From contig CP142452.1 in assembly GCA_038049695.1 (NCBI GenBank), positions 108,323,001 through 108,387,000 on the forward strand: 64,000 nt of DNA, given 5' to 3'. Shown here in pieces: positions 36,384 through 48,567 of this stretch (positions are counted from its first letter, which is position 1; the number at the start of each line of letters is the position of its first letter). The position numbers and the translations under genes were made by a program. The notes beneath the pieces are model-generated. The model was not told the origin of the DNA. It saw nothing but the letters and a program-made list of their open reading frames with translations, and ran no database searches. The stretch comes from Cinnamomum chago. Lineage: Eukaryota; Streptophyta; Magnoliopsida; Laurales; Lauraceae.

Positions 36384-37956
36384 TGTTAGAGTTTTAGTTT
36401 TGTTGCAATTTGATAGGATGCATTCACTTTCATATAGCTTGTTCTCTCATTCATACATGGCTTTATTCATAGGAGCATCATGCATATTTCTTCTTCTTGA
36501 ATCTTTGTTTTATCAAATATCATGCATGGTTTACTTGTTCAGGTTGCCTCTTCAGTTCATAGAGTTTTTGATTTCAAAACTCCTTCCAAGCTTTCCAAAG
36601 TTTCTAGCTTTAAATTCATTATTGTGTTTTGGAGTTTTCATGGCTTTAAAATCTCAGTTTTCATCTTCTTTTAGTCATGATTTAATGCTTGGTAGATGTG
36701 TTTGAAAGTCCTTTGGAAGGTGCCCTCATAAGCCTCAAGTTTCTCTCAATTGTCAAATTTCTGGGCTGTTTCAGGCAGTGGTCTCGGTCGACCGAGACCT
36801 GCCTCTCGGTCGACCGAGACAACTGCAGGTCATTTCTGCAGAATTCTGAACTGAAGCTCCAACGGTCAGATTTATATCCGTTGTGCTTTCTAGGTCGACC
36901 GAGACCTGTTTCTCGGTCGACCGAGGACTAGCCGTTGGCAACTTTATCTTTATAAAAAGTGGCTTTTTGGTTGGAGAAAGGTGCTGATATTTGAGAGACC
37001 TTTGAGGCCAAGGCTAAGCAACTTCTTAGGAGCATTTTCACAAGGATTATGAAGCCATTCCTCTTATTCAACCTTTGATCTTCAAATGGGTGTGCTTCCT
37101 TTAATCCTACTCTTTTCAAAATCATGTTTTGTTTTGAATCTTTGATCTATTTTCCAATGCATGATAAACAAGTTGCTTTCCTATTAAGATGTTGACCTTC
37201 ATAACATGCTTAGTTCTTTAAAAATCACATGAGACTTATGAATGCAACATATTGTCTAAGTTACACATGATTTTAGTTTCTTGATTCAAAAATCAACTTG
37301 TTAGCCTTTAGATCATCTTTTTGAAAACAAGTTGTTTTTCATTATGAATCACTTGTGTTAGACATACAACTCTTTCTCAAATATATGTTAAACATCTTTG
37401 CATCATTTAAGTTCATATCTTTTAAAAGAGAAAGAGTAATCTTTTAGAAAATGCATTTCACATAGACTTTGTCATTTTCATGCATTGTTCTAGAACTTGA
37501 GTTTCATTTTCAAACTAGCCTATTAAGAGGCACTTCATTGCAATTCATTGTTCTCTTTATCCATGCATTATTAGGCATATTGTTTAAGAGAAAAGTTCCA
37601 TGTTGTAAAGGTTCATGCTTAGCCTTGAAAAGCATATGTAGTAAAGGTTTATGCTAAGCCTTGAAAAGCATAGTGTTGGTGTAAGGTTTGAGGTGATCCT
37701 AAACCTTAAGTGGAGTTAGTGAATACCGGTAGGTGTACCGGGAGTGGATGTAGGCAATTTTGGCCGAACCACTATACGTGCTTGTGTTATGGTGATTGCC
37801 TCTATGCTTCCTTTTTATGGATTATGCTTGCTTAGTTGATTTCATTATTATTCTCCAATGCATAAGTGACTTAAAAGTTAAAAGAATTAAAATTGGTCTA
37901 GGTCTTTGAGCTCACCCTATTCACCCCCCCCTCTAGGATTCGATCTTGGACTTTCA
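36384..37956 (+). repeat. Copia 3' LTR, complete
   Basis: 1573 bp, from TGTTAGAG to ACTTTCA. It holds the same palindromes, MSA-like site (36858-36868) and TATA box (36951-36957) as the 5' copy. Near the end is CACCCTATTCACC plus a C run, shared with the solo LTRs in this window. Confidence 0.95.
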
Positions 37957-38840
37957 GCAACAACTTGGTCGGGTCTTTCTTTTTCGACCCATTTTTGGGA
38001 GACCTGAAGTGCAGAATCCTGGGTTCTTTGCTTCTCTAGTCTCTTTTGTCGATATGCCGTGCGGCGGCGCATACGACGAGCGATTAGAGCTTCGGTTAGC
38101 TTTGGCTGTGCTCTGGCAATGAAGGACGTAGTCCCTGGTGCGCAGCAGCCGAGCTTGTCTTCTTTGAAGACGGGCATGGAAAGGATCTGGACGCGGTCCT
38201 TTGCCTGTCGCAACGAAGCTTTGAATTTGGCGAGTTCGGCTCCTGTTGAGAGGAAAGGTCGACTCGCAGGTGTGCAGGCCTTGGCAGGTTCTTGCGGAGG
38301 CCTTACGATGCACGATTTGATTTTGGGCTTGTATGAGCAAGCCGGCTCGGGCTGAGTTGTTTTTGTTTGGCGGAGGGTAGGCTTCTCCTCTTTCATGTAA
38401 GCAAGAGGGTAGAACCGGTTCTCCTTGAGAGGGGCCAGGTAGGCTGGCTTTGCAGATTTTTGTGACCTTCGCTGTTTGGGTGAAGGCCTTGGAGACCAAG
38501 TCTTTGAGCAGACCTGGTTTCTTGCTGGTTGAGGCTTTGCAGGAGCGCTATGGGCCTCAGGCTTCTTGATGATCGCCCTTGGTATCACTGTAGTGATACG
38601 TTGAGGGGCGGTTCTCTGCTTCTTGGCAGGTGCGGTTTCTTCTGCGGGTAGTGGGAATGGTCCCAATGACCCGAAGACAATGGTCCGGGGAGTAGAGTTT
38701 GACCCGGTGTCTTCTGAGTTGCCGAGGGAAATGACGCTTCGGCAGCTGGCAGGGCGCTTGTAAGTGCGCTTGGTTTGTTTGTCTTGGAGCATGAGCTGGT
38801 ACTTGTTCTCATCAAAGGTGATGGTTAATGAAGCTGCCAT
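37957..38840 (-). pseudogene. Tat gag, N-terminal part
   Basis: Minus-strand frame beginning MAASLTITFDENKYQLM (ATG at 38840; an upstream in-frame ATG at 38891 is less likely), basic and Pro-rich, with RAQPKLTEALIARRMRRRTAYRQKR near the copia junction. It is in the same frame as 28227-29636. The central gag domain is missing between the two, so a deletion accompanied or followed copia insertion. Confidence 0.75.
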
Positions 38841-38932
38841 TGTTAGTTTTTTGAAAACTTCTGAAACAAGACCATATCCATTAGTAATCACAAGAATATA
38901 GTGATCATAAATGGAAAATACTATGGTTTCGC

Positions 38933-41154
38933 TGTAAGTCCATGGGGATCCGAACCCTAGAGGGGGGGTGAATAGGGTGAGCTCCTTTTATGACCAATTT
39001 TAGACCAATTTAACTTCTTTAAAACAAACTAGTCACAAGTGATGATTATCAAACAACATGCGGAAGCTTAATAAAAACAATCACCACAAAGCAAGCACCA
39101 TCACACAAGGATTTATAGTGGTTCGGCCTCAATGCCTACATCCACTACCGGCTTGTGATCCAACACCCCACCGGATTTCCACTATTTATGCTTTTCAATA
39201 GGCTAAGCAATAACCTTTACAATATGCTTTCCAAGGCTAAGCAATAACCTTACATTGATGTTTTTCAAGGCTTAACATCAACCTATACACTATGCTTTTA
39301 TAGGCTAAGCAATAACCTCTTCAACCACAAGGTTGGTTATCTCACTAAGATAGTGTCTTTAATACACTTGATGGAGATTCTATTAAGCTCATTACATTGC
39401 CTCTTAAATAGGCGGATATGTAAGTGAAAAACTAATACACACTCACACTATGAATGCAAAGATGAAAGTATATGAAGTGTGTGTGTGTGGTCCTCAATCA
39501 TTTTGAAAATGAAAGTTCATAAATGTATGCCTAAGGCTTTTGAAAGTTTTAGCTTATAAAACATTTATGATTGAGGATGTGATGCAATCACATGTTAAAA
39601 GTAACAACTTGTTAATGATATCAAAGTTACACAAGTTGTATGAAATGGATTAGCTCTAAACATGTGATGCATAGGGATGTCAATCAAATCATCAAAGAAG
39701 CTCAAAACATAAAAATAGATTTGATTGAAAAGAGGGGACAAATCATATGTAATTATAAGGACAACTTGAAAATGATTTACCAATCAAAGTAAGGCAAGTT
39801 GTGAAACATTAAAACAATAATACACATATGATTTGTAATGATGTTGAATCCAAAACATAAGATACATTTGAAGGAGATTTTCTTATGATGGAAAAACAAC
39901 ACCCAAAGATTCAACAAAGTATATGAATCATGTTACATATTTCATTAACATGATCTACTTAGATTTACCAAAGATAAAGTACTACTTTGATGAATCAATG
40001 GTGATGTATCCAAAACAATAGATCTATTCAAAATATAACACATGCTAAGGATACAACAAATCATAGATTAACATGTTACAAAGATTTACCAATGATAAAA
40101 CAAAACATGAAAACATATGATTTGTAAAGAAGTTGAATCCAAAACATAAGTTAGTTTTGAGAGAGATGTTCTTATGATGGAAAACAACAACCAAAGATTC
40201 AACCAAGTATATGGATCATGTTACATGTGATTTCAAAGATTTTTCCATTAACATGATCTACTTAGATTTACCAAAGTTAAGTACTACTTGGATTGAATCA
40301 TGTGGTGTTGTATCCAAAACAATAAATCAACTCAAAACATAAAACATGTTAAGGACACAACACAAACATAGTTTAACATGCTAGAAATGATTTACCAAAA
40401 ATAAAACAAAGCATGAAAACATATGATTAAGAAAGGAAGAGCCTACTTGGTGGTTTAACTTCATTAATCCAAGCTTTAGCTTTCCTAATCTTCCCCTTCA
40501 TCCCTTGGTTCTTTTCCCTTTTGATATGCCTCAAATCCTCTCAAGGAGGGGTTAAAAATTCCCAACTTTTGGCAAGGGAAAGAACTCATTTTATAGCCAA
40601 AAAGTTGCCAACGGCTAGTTCTCGGTCGACCGGCAAAGGGGTCTCGGTCGACCGGGAAGGCACAACGGTCAGATTTCTGACCGTTGGAGGTTTCAGTGCA
40701 AAAATGCAGTTTTTACCTCCAGTTGTCTCGGTCGACCGAGACCTGTGTCTCGGTCGACCGGCGACACTGCCGGGACTCCCCCCTTTTTACAAAAAATGCA
40801 ACTTTTGCATATTTGAAGGTTTAGCTTTGGGGGACCTTTTGGCCACTAAATCAAGCTTGGAAAACATGTTTTAAAGATTCTAATGGTTTTTAAAACATGA
40901 CATAAAAAGCCTAAAAAGATTCAAAACTTTTAAAACAAAGGCTTGCTTGATTTCTTGAAAACTCTTTTCTAAAACAAATGCATCCAAGATTTAAAAACAA
41001 ATCATGCATAAATCAATACTTTTACAAATCTTAAAAGCAATGCATGAATAAAACAAGATTTCAAGATTTCTTAAATCAATGCATGTGTGTGTGAATCAAA
41101 TGATGCTAATATGAAAATGCATCCATCAAATTGCAATCTACAAAATTCCTAACA
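38933..41154 (-). mobile_element. Solo LTR, copia-type (TTCGC duplication)
   Basis: A 2222-bp sequence reading TGTTAGGAATTTTG to ACTTACA on the minus strand, flanked by the perfect duplication TTCGC (38928-38932 and 41155-41159). It shares with the copia LTRs the C-rich terminal block, the GGTCGACC palindromes (40620-40770), an exact MSA-type site (reverse complement at 40678-40688) and a TATAAAA (reverse complement, 40589-40595). No internal element sequence remains. It lies just upstream of Tat gag. Confidence 0.92.
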
Positions 41155-41429
41155 TTCGCCTCTTCAAGTCGCCCGAGGGGACATGGCCCAGCCCAAGCAA
41201 CATGAGGAAGGCAGAAAAGCCATAGAGGGCACAATTGTTCTAAACGCAGGTAGGGTCAGCTCAGAATGAGCGTCCCAGTGACTGCTAGAAGCAATTGCGA
41301 ACCTTAATTCAAATTACAGAGAAGCAAAGCTCACTCAAGGTAAAATGATATAAGGTTGAGATACAAATGTGTCGGTTGCGAATACAGTAGACCCGAAAGG
41401 GCGTACTAGCACCGCTAGGCACAAATGTT

Positions 41430-42350
41430 GCAAATCGCATCCTCGGAAAGGACACGAGATGGGATTTTTGAAAGGTCAAGATTGGATTCATAGGAGAGAG
41501 CAAATGGTATTCCAATCCGAAAATGAGCTCAACATTTCTGCAAGCTCGAAAGTCCGAAAAGGAAGGAACCAGGATTTCTCAAATGTGAATCCAAAAGTGA
41601 CGGAAGTTTTTTTTTTTTTTTTTTTTTGAAAGTGTCAAGATTGGACTTTATAGAAGAGAGCAAATGGTATTCCAATCCGAAAATGAGTTCAACATTCCTG
41701 CTATTTCGAAGTCCGAAAAGGAAGGAACCAGGATTTCTCAAATATGAATCCAAAAATGACAGAAGTTTTGTTTTTTGAAAGTGTCAAGATTGGACTTTAT
41801 AGAAGAGAGCAAATGGTATTCCAATCCGAAAATGAGTTCAACATTTCTGCGATCTCGAAGTCCGAAAAGGAAGGAACCAGGATTTCTCAAATATGAATCC
41901 AAAAATGACAGAAGTTTTTTTTTCTTTTTTTTTTTGAAGAATTCACATAGATTTCCAATTCGATCTTATGAAACCTCAGTGGATAGATCAGCCCCCAGGT
42001 GAGGGTATGATTACTTAATGAACCTTAGTGGTTTTTTTTTTCTATGGATTCATAGAAGAGAGCGAATGGTGTTCCATTCCGAAAATGAGTTCAACATTTC
42101 TGCGATCTCGAAGTCCGAAAAGGAAGAAGCCAAAGTTTCTCAACTTAAACCCAAAAGAGGAAAATCTGAAAAAAAAATTCTAATCAGATTTTTTTTTTTG
42201 ATTTTTTTATGGATTCATAGAAGAGAGCGAATGGTGTTCAATTCCGAAAATGAGTTCAACATTTCTGCGATCTCGAAGTCCGAAAAGGAAGAAGCCAAAG
42301 TTTCTCAACTTAAACCCAAAAGAGGAAAATCTGATTTTTTTTTTCTAAAT
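41430..42350 (-). repeat. Tandem repeats in Tat 5' leader
   Basis: Five units of about 140-170 bp. Each has an AGAAGAGAGCAAATGG stretch, TCCGAAAATGAG, a TCAACATTTCTGC core, AGTCCGAAAAGGAAG and a long T run. Units begin near 41468, 41627, 41776, 42040 and 42208; a non-repeat insert lies at 41930-42035. Frames here follow the repeat and are not genes. Confidence 0.88.
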
Positions 42351-42528
42351 CAGATTTTGTTTCTTTTTGAGAATTTTGTTTTAGAAACAAGAAAGACTGG
42401 AAATAAACTCAAAAGAAGAAATTTCCAAGAATCCCATCTCATGTGGTTTTTTTTAGATGCAAATCCAACATAGGCCACCAACTAAAAAGGAGCCAAAGAA
42501 TCCAAGCATTGTGTTCTCAAATGAACAG

Positions 42529-42547
42529 GGTCCCACCGGGTGTGCCA
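42529..42547 (-). other. Tat primer binding site candidate
   Basis: On the minus strand, TGGCACACCCGGTGGGACC lies three bases inside the 5' LTR boundary. It begins TGG as the complement of a tRNA CCA end must. I could not assign the tRNA with certainty. Confidence 0.75.
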
Positions 42548-42550
42548 GCT

Positions 42551-44751
42551 TGATGGTCCCGGCTTTTCTCTTTTTCCAAAGCTGCCTCCGCCCCGGGGCT
42601 GACGGGGTACGGTGGAGGGAAAGAAAGGAAAAGCGGGCATCAGTTTTTTTTTTTTGTACGGGTATGCCAGATTTTCTATTCTACTTGGAATTTAGAGTGG
42701 TGATCCGGAGATTCACCTTCACAAGTAGAAAATGAAATCAACTTTTTTCCATCTTTCCATTGCACACATATTTTTAAAGAAAAGAGACAAGATTTGTTTT
42801 TTGAATGCCGTGAGAGGCGGTTTTCTTTGTTTGCCGTGAAAGGCGATTTTGCCGTGAAAGGCGATTTACAAATCTTATCAATAATGAAAGACAAGAGATG
42901 CGATTTTTTTTGTCTCTTTATAAAAAAATACAATGCAACAGAAAAGAAAGAAAAGGAATCTAACTTCTCATGCGATTGTGGGGGACCCGTTCAGATCGAC
43001 GGTCGCGAGTTATGTATGGACTCCGCCATCGTCCTTCAGATGAGAACTTTAATGCTTGATTTCTTGGCTTGGCTCCAACCTCAGATTTTTAGAGGATAAG
43101 GACCAAGGTAAGGTCCTATATCCGGTAAAAAGCCGAGTAGACGGGCTGAAAAGCCGCATCTAGCCATGTTGGATAGAAGGGGAGGTGGCCTTTGGGGGGG
43201 TGGCCCCCCCAAGGAGCTTTGATCACCTTGTAGTGCTTGTTGCAGCAGAGTTTTCTTCAATAGAGGAGAGTTTGTTGCAGAGGTTCTGGATTTTTCTTGA
43301 ATTTTTCGGAGAGTTTTTCGGATCTGTCCTCCTTCTTCAATGATTTTCCAGCGATTTTTTCTGGATCTGTTTCCCTTGGAATGGCCTCCTATTTATAGAC
43401 ATTTGGTAGCCATTTAGGAGAGTTTATGAGAATTTATGGTATTAATGCTCATGATGGGAGGAGTTACAAGTTTTTAATTACTTGTTTTGTAACTCCTTTT
43501 TCCTTGAATTTGATTGGCCGAAGGAGAGTAGTGGGCATTTAATCGCCTTTAATCTCCATGATGACGGGAGTTTCATGATTTTAATGTCATGATTACTTGG
43601 ACTTGTAACTCCCATTTGCTTGCTTCTGATTGGGCCGTTCAAAAGAATGAGTTAATGACCGCATTAACTTGCCATAAGCGGGTCATTTAACTTCATTAAT
43701 TGATTGCCTGGGCGCTTGAAGAGTCGCGGGCCGTGCCGCGTCCTTTGGGATTCTTCTTGCGATGATCACCAATGGACCCACATACCATTTGATGTCGGAT
43801 GGTGATCCAATTTCAAACATTGGTTGATGTCAGCGGGCCAGCAACATCTGTCCAGTCGATTTCGCGATCGGGCGGGCAGAAATGGTGCTTTCTTGGTTAG
43901 CCGTTTGACGATCTTGAGGCGTCCGATGATGATCTAATGATTCCAGTGATGGATCCGTGATGTTGATGAAGATCGACGGATATCATGCACAAAAAATCAG
44001 ATTTTGGAAAAATCACAGGGGCCAATCAACTCAAAACGCGAAAAATACCCGAAAAACGGGGTTTTTGGGCGAGATCCGGCGGCCCGGACCTCCATGGTCG
44101 CCGGCGACCATGGGGCCGGCGATCATGGGCCTTGGCCCATTTTTTTGGCCGCCTTTCGGTCGCTTTTTCTTCGCCGTTTTTCGTCCGTTTTTGCTTCTGT
44201 TTTCTCCTGCATTTTTCTTGGAATTTCCTCTCATTTATTGGATGGATTTCCCTCAAGAAAACCTGACGAGAAGCCGTGAAAATCGGATCACAAAGTTTCC
44301 CATTTTTTGAAAAGCCGAAGACTTTGCTGTGGAGAACTGCCGATTTTTTGTCAAGCGTCGAAATTAGGTCAAACGATGTCGGAATGACCTGAAATTCGAC
44401 GTGTAGCTTCTTGAGCAGTAGACGAGAACAACCATAGGCTTTTGTTCAGGTTTTGAAGCCGTTTGGGGGCCCACAAATGCTTGACTTGATTTCACTGCGA
44501 GGGAAATGCCGATCTTTGACTTTCGGTCAAACGATGTCCGATTGACCTGAAATTTGATGGGTAGCTTCCTCATCAGTAGATAGGACCAACCATAGGCTTT
44601 CGTTTGAGTTTTGAAGCCATTTGGAGTCATGCAAACACTTGCCTTTATTTCACCGCGAGGGAAATGCCGAGCTTTGACTTTTGGTCAAACGATGTCCGAT
44701 TGACCTGAAATTCGACGTGTGACTCCCTCATCAGTAGATAAGACCAACCAT
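42551..44751 (-). repeat. Tat 5' LTR, inner part
   Basis: Matches 16994-19030 of the 3' LTR, with about 140 extra bases at 44260-44400 absent from the other copy. It is interrupted at 44751 by a solo LTR and resumes at 48568. The 22-bp palindrome is at 44092-44113. Confidence 0.92.
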
Positions 44752-47700
44752 TGTTAGGAATTTTGTATTTGTAATTTTATGGATGCATTAACATATTCAC
44801 ATCATCTGAATTTACACTCATGCATTGTTTTAGAAAATCTTAAAATCTTGTTTTATACATGCATTGTTTTTAAAGAGTTGTAAAAATCTTGTTTTATGCA
44901 TGTTTTGTTTCTAAACTTGGATGCATTGGTTTTAGAATACAAACTCTTTTGAAAACCTAATTCTTTGTGCATTACATTTGGAAAATCATTTTGAGAATTT
45001 AGATTTGAGCCTTGCATACATTCATCACTTTCAGAATCAGTTTTGTATGCATTTTCATTTGAAAAGAGTTTTTAGAAATCAAGCTAGCCTTTGGATTTAA
45101 AGTTTCAAATCATTTTAGGCTCTTTGTGTTTCATGTTTTTAAACATCTTAGATTGATCTAAAACATGTTACCAAGCTTGATTTAGTGGCCAAAAAGTTCC
45201 CCAAAGAAATACCTTCAAATATGTAAAAATTGGATATTTTGGTCCCAAGGGGTACAGGTGCCAGTGTCGCTGGTCGACCGAGACCTGTATCCCGGTCGAC
45301 CGGGAACACTGTCGGTCGAGTGGACAGTTTCTGAACTGTTTCCTGCCAACGGTCAGAAATATGACCGTTGTGCTTTCTCGGTCGACCGAGGCCTGTTTGC
45401 CGGTCGACCGAGGACTAGCCGTTGGGCATTTTTTGGCTATAAAATGAGTTCTTTCCTTTGTCCAAAGTTGGAGATTTTTAAGCCTTCTTTGAGGAGCTTT
45501 GAGACAAGACAAAGGGGAGGAACTAAGAGAGACCAAAGGGGTCATTAAGTGAAGCTTAAGCTTGGATCAACTAAGTTAAATCTCCAAGTAAGTTTTACTT
45601 TTAATTAATCATTTGTTATGTGCTTTATTTGAAACTTTGGAAAATGATTTCAAGCATGATAACAATGATATGTTGAATCCATTCTTCCCTTAATCTTTGA
45701 TCTAATTAAGATTGGATTCATTACTTTGATTTCAACCCAAGTTTAGTTTTAAACTTTCTTAATCATGTTTAGCCTAAATCTTTGATTTCTTTTATTGCAT
45801 GATTATTTAACTTGGTTGAAACTTCCCTTGTTGTTTTTATTCATTTAATCTTTAGTCAAATTAGTTTTGAAAACAACATTGCACATGCATCACTTGATTA
45901 GGCTTAAACACTTTCATACAACTTGTGATCTTTAGATTTTCATATCATTCACAAGTGTGTAATTGTTCAAGTGATTTGCATAGAACTTCAATCATATCTT
46001 TTTGTGCCTTAAACTTTCGAATTGCATTAAGCATAAATTGATTGAGCTTACTTTTAAACTTGATTGAAGTTTTCACATACACACTTCATAAGCATACATC
46101 TTTGCATTTCTTTGAGTGTTTGTGTGAGTTAGTTTTCATTTTCATATCCGCCTATTTAGAGGCAAATTAATTTGAGCTTAAATTGTAATCTCTTAGAGTG
46201 ATCTTTTGAGAAGACACTTTCTTAGAGAAATCTTTATCTTGTAAGGTTATTGCTTAGCCTAAGAAAAGCATTGTGTAAAGGTTATTGCTTAGCCTTGAAA
46301 AGCATCTTGTTAAGGGTTATTGAAAGTCCTTGGGATCCTAACCCTAGAGGGGGGGGGGGGGGGGGTGAATAGGGTGTGCTACAAGTATGACCAATTTAGA
46401 CCAATTTTAAATTCTTAAACTAAACTAGTCACATGTGATGATAAATCAATCAATATGCGGAAGCTAAAACAAAAACAATCACCACATAGCAATCACCACA
46501 ACACAATATTTATAGTGGTTCGGCCAACGTGCCTACATCCACTACCGGCTTGTGCATCCAACACCCCACCGGATTTCCACTATGTATGCTTTTTACTAGG
46601 CTAAGCAATAACCCTTACAATGTTGTTTTTCTAGGCTAAACAACAACCTCTCAATGTGCTTTTATAGGCTAAGCAATAACCTTTACAAGATGCTTTTCAA
46701 GGCTAAGCAATAACCTTTACACAATGCTTTTCTTAGGCTAAGCAATAACCTTACAAGATGCTTTTCTTAGGCTAAGCAATAACCTTACAAGATAAAGATT
46801 TCTCTAAGAAAGTGTCTTCACAAAAGTTCACTCTAAGAGATTACAATTTAAGCTCAAATAATTGCCTCTCAATAGGCGGATATGAAAGTTTAACACAAAC
46901 TCACACAAACACTCTATGAATGCAAAAGTGTATGCTCATGATGTGTGTGTGTGATGACTTCAATCAAGTTTAAAAAGAAGGCTTATTCAAATGTATGCTC
47001 AAAGCATTTCAAAGTTTAAGACATATAAAAGACTTGATTGAAGTTTAATGCAAATCACATGTATGTTTAATAACTTGTTAATGATATGAAAATCAAAGAA
47101 TCACAAGTTGTATGAAAATGACTAACTTAGAACATGTGATGCATGTGCAATGTTGTTTTCAAAAACAAATAGATTTAACTAAAGTTCAAATGAAAGAAAA
47201 CAACAAATTAGGTTTCAACCAAGACAAAGAATCATGCATTAAAGGAAATCAAAGACTTTGGCTAAGCATGATTAAGTAAGGTTTAAAAACAACTTGGATT
47301 GAAACCAAAGTGAAGAATCCAATCTTAATAAGATCAAAGATTAGGAGAAGAATGGATTCAACACATCATAGTTATCATGTACAAAACCATTTACCAATAG
47401 CTTAAACAAAACATGAAAACCATGATTAACAAAGGTAGAGCTTACTTGGTGGTTTAACTCATTGATCCAAGCTTTAGCTCTCCTAATGACCTTCTAGCCT
47501 TTCCAACTTCATCCCCTTTCAATGGCTCCAAAATGGTCTCAAAGGTTCATCTATCAAGCCTTGAAAAAGGTTGGAAAAGAATGGATTTTAAAGCCAAAAA
47601 GTGTCCAACGGCTAGTCCTCGGTCGACCGGCAAAGGGGTCTCGGTCGACCGAGAAAGCACAACGGTCATATTTCTGACCGTTGGCATGTTACAGTTCAGG

Positions 47701-48562
47701 TTCTGGAAAAATGACTTCCAGTTGTCTCGGTCGACCGAGACCTGTATCTCGGTCGACCGGCGACACTGCCGGGACACCCCCTTTTTGCAAAATTTCCAAC
47801 TTTTGCATATTTGAAGGTATTTCTTTGGGGGATCTTTGGGCCACTAAATCAAGCTTGGATAACATGTTTTAAGTCAATCTAAGATGTTTAAAAAAACATG
47901 AAAGCACAAAGCCTAAGATGATTCAAAAGATTAAAACCAAAGGCTAGCTTGATTGAATAAAACTCTTTTCAAATGAAAATGCATACAAAAATGATTCTTT
48001 TTTAGATGAAAGCATGCAAGGCTCAAACCTAAATACTCAACATGATTTTCCAAATATAATGCACAAGGAAATAGGTTTTCAAAAGAGTTTGGATTATAAA
48101 ACCATTACATCCAAGTTTAGAACCAAAACATGCATAAAACAAATACTTTTCCAAAACTTAAAAGCTATGCATGTATAAAACCAGATTTCAAGGTTTTCTA
48201 AAACGATGCAAGTGAGTGTTAATCAAATGATGCTAAAGTGCAAATGCATCCATCAAATTGCAAATACAAAATTCCTAACAGTTATTGCTTAGCCTAGTAA
48301 AAAGCATACATAGTGGAAATCCGGTGGGGTGTTGGATGCACAAGCCGGTAGTGGATGTAGGCACGTTGGCCGAACCACTATAAATATTGTGTTGTGGTGA
48401 TTGCTATGTGGTTATTGTTTTTGTTTTAGCTTCCGCATATTGATTGATTTATCATCACATGTGACTAGTTTTAGTTAAGAATTAAAATTGGTCTTAATTA
48501 GTCAGAATTGTAGCTCACCCTATTCACCCCCCCCTCTAGGGTTAGGATCCCAAGGACTTTCA
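44752..48562 (+). mobile_element. Solo LTR, copia-type (ACCAT duplication), itself interrupted
   Basis: TGTTAGGAATTTTG at 44752 and ACTTTCA at 48562, flanked by the perfect duplication ACCAT (44747-44751 and 48563-48567). Another solo LTR is inserted at 46321-48280; without it and its duplication this LTR is about 1846 bp. It contains GGTCGACC palindromes (45270-45410), a 10/11 MSA match (45345-45355), TATAAAA (45438-45444) and the C-rich terminal block. No internal sequence is left. Confidence 0.92.
46321..48280 (-). mobile_element. Solo LTR, copia-type, inverted within another (GTTAT duplication)
   Basis: A 1960-bp LTR in minus orientation (TGTTAGGAATTTTG read back from 48280, ending ACTTTCA at 46321), flanked by GTTAT (46316-46320 and 48281-48285). 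It is closely related to its host LTR, so the two form a large imperfect inverted repeat. It has GGTCGACC palindromes at 47620-47760 and a 10/11 MSA match (reverse complement, 47675-47685). The G run at 46351-46365 is its C-rich terminal block read from the other strand. Confidence 0.92.
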
Positions 48563-48567
48563 ACCAT

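Larger units (their letters stand above)
29637..37956 (+). mobile_element. SIRE/Maximus-like Ty1/copia retrotransposon
   Basis: Inserted in Tat gag. Plus-strand order: truncated 5' LTR, initiator-Met primer site, gag-pol frame, 3' region with GGGGGAG tracts, polypurine tract, 3' LTR. Two zinc knuckles, a long gag linker and the large size suggest the SIRE/Maximus lineage; this lineage call is inference. The two LTRs differ by only a handful of bases, so insertion was recent. One frameshift in reverse transcriptase and the lost first 149 bp of the 5' LTR are the only defects noticed. The left junction lacks a matching target duplication, as expected after the deletion. Confidence 0.93.

Noticed and set aside
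36196..36705. 169-codon plus-strand ORF after copia pol
   Set aside because: It spans the polypurine tract and LTR start, so it is untranslated sequence.
40521..40874. 117-codon ORF over the GGTCGACC block
   Set aside because: It lies in the promoter part of a solo LTR and is broken differently in related LTRs.
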